DNA from: Rhodococcus ruber NBRC 15591 | GTDB lineage: Bacteria > Actinomycetota > Actinomycetes > Mycobacteriales > Mycobacteriaceae | Direction: 5' to 3' | Assembly (NCBI RefSeq): GCF_001894945.1 | Contig: NZ_BCXE01000010.1 | Location: 1 to 64,000, forward strand | DNA: 64,000 bases | In this document: positions 61,263 through 64,000 of the stretch, one piece after another | Layout of the letters: each line of letters opens with the position of its first letter | How positions within the stretch are numbered: the first letter of the stretch is position 1 | Translations under genes and position numbers: made by a program | The notes under the pieces: model-generated | Told to the model about the DNA's origin: nothing | Database searches by the model: none | What the model saw: the letters and a program-made list of their open reading frames with translations, nothing else

Positions 61263-62087
61263 GTGGGACGGCACCAGCGGGCAGGCGACGAGGCGACCAC
61301 CTTCGAGATGGACCTGTCCGGTGCGTCCTCCGGCCGCGGCCGGCACCGCGTCGAGCCCGCCGGCCCGTCGGCGCCCGTGAAGGCCGCCACCGTCGCCGCC
61401 GCCACCGGCGCCTTCTTCGCCGTCGGCGCGCAGCTCACCGCCGGCACGGCCAGTGCCGCCCCCGCCCCCGCTCAGACCGGCACGCTGCCCTTCGAGGTGC
61501 CCCAGGGTCTGCTGCCCGAGGGCTTCGAGCTCCCGCAGCTGCCCGGAGCGCCCGCCCCCGCCGACGAACACGGCCACGGGCATGCCGCCGCTCCCGCCCT
61601 GCCGCCGGAGCTCGACGCCCTGGTCGACCAGTTCGCCACGGGTCAGGGCTGGCTGAACAACCTCAACCCGGCCAAGCCCGCCACCGTGCAGCCCGTCTCG
61701 GGCACGCTCACCTCGGACTTCGGCCCCCGCTGGGGCAGCCACCACGGCGGCATCGACATCGCCGCCCCCATCGGCACCCCCATCAAGTCCGCCGCCGACG
61801 GCACCGTGCTCGACGCGGGCGCCGCTTCCGGCTACGGCCAGTGGGTGCGCGTCCTCAACGACGACGGCACCACCGCGGTCTACGGCCACGTGGACACCTA
61901 CCAGGTCAGCGCCGGCCAGCGGGTCACCGCCGGTCAGCAGATCGCCACCGTCGGCAACCGGGGCTGGTCCACCGGACCGCACCTGCACTTCGAGGTGTGG
62001 GATCAGGCCGGCGGCAAGACCGACCCCAACGCCTGGCTCAGCACACGCGGCGTCGTCGCCGACTGGAGCAGCTACCGCGCCGTCTGA
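61263..62087 (+). CDS. M23 family peptidoglycan endopeptidase
   Basis: A 274-residue exported peptidase. An N-terminal basic region precedes a signal-like helix (AATVAAATGAFFAVGAQLTA), an Ala/Pro-rich linker, and a C-terminal LytM/M23 domain (about 140-260) with zinc ligands in GSHHGGIDIAAPIGTPI and GPHLHFEV and the VYGHVDTY motif. It probably cleaves peptide cross-links in the cell wall. GTG start. A long leader with a CRP site precedes it. Confidence 0.9.
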   Translation: MGRHQRAGDEATTFEMDLSGASSGRGRHRVEPAGPSAPVKAATVAAATGAFFAVGAQLTAGTASAAPAPAQTGTLPFEVPQGLLPEGFELPQLPGAPAPADEHGHGHAAAPALPPELDALVDQFATGQGWLNNLNPAKPATVQPVSGTLTSDFGPRWGSHHGGIDIAAPIGTPIKSAADGTVLDAGAASGYGQWVRVLNDDGTTAVYGHVDTYQVSAGQRVTAGQQIATVGNRGWSTGPHLHFEVWDQAGGKTDPNAWLSTRGVVADWSSYRAV

Positions 62088-62163
62088 CGCTCGCCCCCAC
62101 CTGCGGTCGCTCGGCCGCTAGGCTGACGAATCATCACCTAGCGGGGGAGAGGGACACGGCTCC

Positions 62164-63684
62164 ATGGGCACGCAGATCAAGGCTCGGTCCTTCACTCGCG
62201 CCGACCGGCGCGAGTTCCGCACCAAGGTGCAGGCCTGCCTGGCCGCCCTGGAGCGGATGCTGCGCGAAGGCGCCTTCACCGATGCGCGCGAACGCCCGGA
62301 GCCGCTCCTGGGCATGGAGATCGAGTTCAACCTCGTCCAGGACGACATGGAACCGGCCATGTGCAACCTCGAGGTGTTGCAGGCGATCGACGATCACGCC
62401 GTGTTCCAGACCGAGCTCGGCCAGTTCAACGTCGAGATGAACGTCGACCCCGGGCCGTTCGCCGGCGACGCCGTCCTCGACATCGAGAACTCCCTGCGCG
62501 AGTCGCTGCGCCGCGCCGACACGCGGATGCACCGACAGGACGCCCAGCTCGTCATGATCGGCATGCTGCCGACGCTCGAGCTCGCCCACCTCGACCGGGA
62601 ACGCATCACCGCCAATCCGCGCTACGAGGCCCTCAACGAGCAGATCTTCGCCGCGCGCGGCGAAGACATCGAACTCGATCTCGACGGCGTGCCCCTGCCC
62701 GGCCGCGACGGTGCCGAACAACTGCGGGCCGATGCCAACTCGGTCGTGCCGGAGGCGGCGTGCACGTCGCTGCAACTGCATCTGCGGGTGGCTCCGGAAG
62801 ACTTCGCCGAACACTGGAACGCCGCCCAGTGCCTGGCCGGGGTGCAGGTGGCGCTCGCCGCCAACTCCCCGTTCCTCGCCGGCAAGGCGCTGTGGCACGA
62901 GAGCCGGATTCCGCTGTTCGCGCAGGCCACCGACACCCGCACTCAGGAGCTGAAGAACCAGGGGGTGCGCCCGCGGGTGTGGTTCGGCGAGCGCTGGATC
63001 GACTCGGTGACCGACCTGTTCGAGGAGAACTCGCGGTACTTTCCGGCACTGCTTCCCGAGGTCTCCGAGGTCGACCCGCTCGCCGAGCTCGATGCCGGAC
63101 GGACTCCGGGCCTGCGCGAGCTGCAGATGCACAACGGCACCATCTACCGCTGGAACCGGCCCGTCTACGACGTCGCCGACGACCACCCGCACCTGCGGCT
63201 CGAGAACCGGGTGCTGCCGGCGGGGCCGACGGTGCTCGACGTCATGGCCAACGCCGCGTTCTATTACGGGGCGCTGCGGGCTCTCGTCGATGCCGACGTG
63301 CCGCTGTGCCGGTTCATGAGCTTCGACGCCGCCCGCGAGAACCTCGGGATCGGGGCCAAGTACGGTCTCGACGCGCGGTTGTACTGGCCCGGACTGGGGT
63401 GGGTCGGAGCCGACGAACTCGTGCTGCGCCGGCTGCTGCCGATGGCGGACGCGGGGCTGACCGCCTTCGGCCTGTCGCAGCAGGCGCGGGACAGGTACCT
63501 GGGCATCATCGAGGGCCGGTGCCTGAACCGGCAGACCGGTGCGGCGTGGCAGCGCGCGCAGGTCGTCGAACGGGAGGACGCCGGCGCCGACCGGCGCACC
63601 GCCCTCCACGGAATGATGCGCGACTACATCCGGAACATGCTCGGTGGCAAGCCCGTTCACGAGTGGCCGCTCAGCGAGGTGTGA
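62164..63684 (+). CDS. glutamate-cysteine ligase family protein
   Basis: A 506-residue protein of the GCS2-like superfamily. The N-terminal LGMEIEFNLVQDDMEP metal/ATP motif, LGQFNVEMNVDP, SCTSLQLHLRV-type strand, MHNGTIYRWNRPVYD and LENRVLPAGPT are diagnostic. The family ligates glutamate or other amino acids to amines; activity has not been assigned for this long actinobacterial form. The ATG at 62164 follows GGGGGAGAGGG. Confidence 0.85.
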   Translation: MGTQIKARSFTRADRREFRTKVQACLAALERMLREGAFTDARERPEPLLGMEIEFNLVQDDMEPAMCNLEVLQAIDDHAVFQTELGQFNVEMNVDPGPFAGDAVLDIENSLRESLRRADTRMHRQDAQLVMIGMLPTLELAHLDRERITANPRYEALNEQIFAARGEDIELDLDGVPLPGRDGAEQLRADANSVVPEAACTSLQLHLRVAPEDFAEHWNAAQCLAGVQVALAANSPFLAGKALWHESRIPLFAQATDTRTQELKNQGVRPRVWFGERWIDSVTDLFEENSRYFPALLPEVSEVDPLAELDAGRTPGLRELQMHNGTIYRWNRPVYDVADDHPHLRLENRVLPAGPTVLDVMANAAFYYGALRALVDADVPLCRFMSFDAARENLGIGAKYGLDARLYWPGLGWVGADELVLRRLLPMADAGLTAFGLSQQARDRYLGIIEGRCLNRQTGAAWQRAQVVEREDAGADRRTALHGMMRDYIRNMLGGKPVHEWPLSEV

Positions 63685-64000
63685 TCACAACCGGACGGTC
63701 CGGGTCACCGCGACCGCCGGGGTGACCACGACCCGGTCGTCCGGAGCGCGGTATCCCGGGACCACGGTCAGCTCGTCGGTGACATCGGCGACGTGCAGCA
63801 CGGTCGCACCGGAGCGCGGAACGACGGTCAGCCGCACCTCGATGCCCTCGGCCGGCGTCCCCGAGAACAGGAACCCGAACGGCGCGGCCGGTGCGGCGTT
63901 CCGGCCGGCCACCGCGGCCTCGCGCACCTCCGCGGTCGTCTCGTCCACCCACAGCCCGACCGTGGGCGCCCCGCGCGGCGACGTCAGCCGCAACGTCAGC
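63685..64000 (-). CDS. C-terminal part of an unidentified protein, truncated by the window edge
   Basis: The frame is open from 64000 to a stop at 63685 and encodes at least 104 residues of a beta-rich C-terminal region (TSPRGAPTVGLWVDETTAEV, APFGFLFSGTPAEGIEVRLT, VPGYRAPDDRVVVTPAVAV). The start lies beyond the window. The pattern resembles the C-terminal beta domain of some M28-type membrane peptidases, but this is only a weak resemblance. Its stop is 3' to 3' with the glutamate-cysteine ligase-like gene, with no gap. Confidence 0.55.
   Translation of the reverse strand, partial: LTLRLTSPRGAPTVGLWVDETTAEVREAAVAGRNAAPAAPFGFLFSGTPAEGIEVRLTVVPRSGATVLHVADVTDELTVVPGYRAPDDRVVVTPAVAVTRTVRL

Overview
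The window is GC-rich actinobacterial chromosome, best explained as Rhodococcus or a close relative in the Mycobacteriales. The reasons are very high G+C, frequent GTG starts, chains of 4-bp stop/start overlaps, and a gene set whose nearest recognisable relatives are mycobacterial. The citrate synthase, prrA/prrB, accD3, echA6, Rv0906-type hydrolase, ctpE, Rv0909-type antitoxin and Rv0910-type toxin occur in the same order as in Mycobacterium tuberculosis (about Rv0896 to Rv0910), but with many genes inserted between them. This is chromosomal backbone, not a prophage or plasmid. I found no rRNA, CRISPR array, integrase or transposase.

Layout. 0.3-5.4 kb: citrate synthase, a two-domain FKBP, a small secreted protein, and a TetR-prrA-prrB operon. 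5.5-10.9 kb: acyl-CoA dehydrogenase, two RibD/DHFR-like reductases, a TetR gene with a paired operator, a CinA-C protein and a carboxylate-amine ligase. 11.0-13.9 kb: a YihY-holin in-frame fusion, a DUF3618 protein and an AbiEi-like protein. 13.9-22.6 kb (minus strand): prpE, accD3, an XRE/membrane protein/ABC exporter operon, and an S4 protein with an ABC-F ATPase. 22.7-26.4 kb: aldo/keto reductase, PPOX protein, HtrA-like protease and flavoprotein monooxygenase. 26.6-32.4 kb: SPFH protein, ribbon-helix-helix protein, EchA6, metallo-beta-lactamase-fold hydrolase, ZIP transporter, GerW, LysR and SnoaL.

32.5-46.4 kb: ctpE, three tandem Rv0909-type antitoxin paralogues, a membrane-anchored universal stress protein, a CPA1 antiporter and a DUF4385 protein. 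These are followed by a LytS-type kinase, a LytTR regulator broken by a 26-bp tandem duplication, and two sodium/monocarboxylate symporters, the first preceded by a small membrane protein and the second by a DUF485 partner. The Rv0910-type toxin lies at the end of this stretch, about 10 kb from the antitoxins. 46.4-57.5 kb: ligD, a double-domain MerR regulator divergent from an erythromycin-esterase-like gene, mddA, YnfA, a secreted protein, an amidohydrolase, an alpha-hydroxy-acid oxidase, a rhodanese/rhodanese/CstR-like/DUF302 sulfur locus with three matching operators, and rpe. 57.5-64 kb: a Clp-N/HTH protein with a leaderless promoter and two operators, an unknown protein overlapping a Ddn-like protein, tRNA-Arg(CCU), a zinc metallopeptidase, an M23 peptidase, a glutamate-cysteine ligase-like protein and the 3' end of another gene.

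Two features cut across the regions. Short tandem repeats recur, four of them with a 24-bp unit. Convergent or terminal intergenic spaces carry a few recurring families of long perfect hairpins that look like terminators. The most unusual points are the broken LytTR regulator, the antitoxin trio without a neighbouring toxin, the YihY-holin fusion, the CstR-type sulfur locus and the Clp-N promoter.
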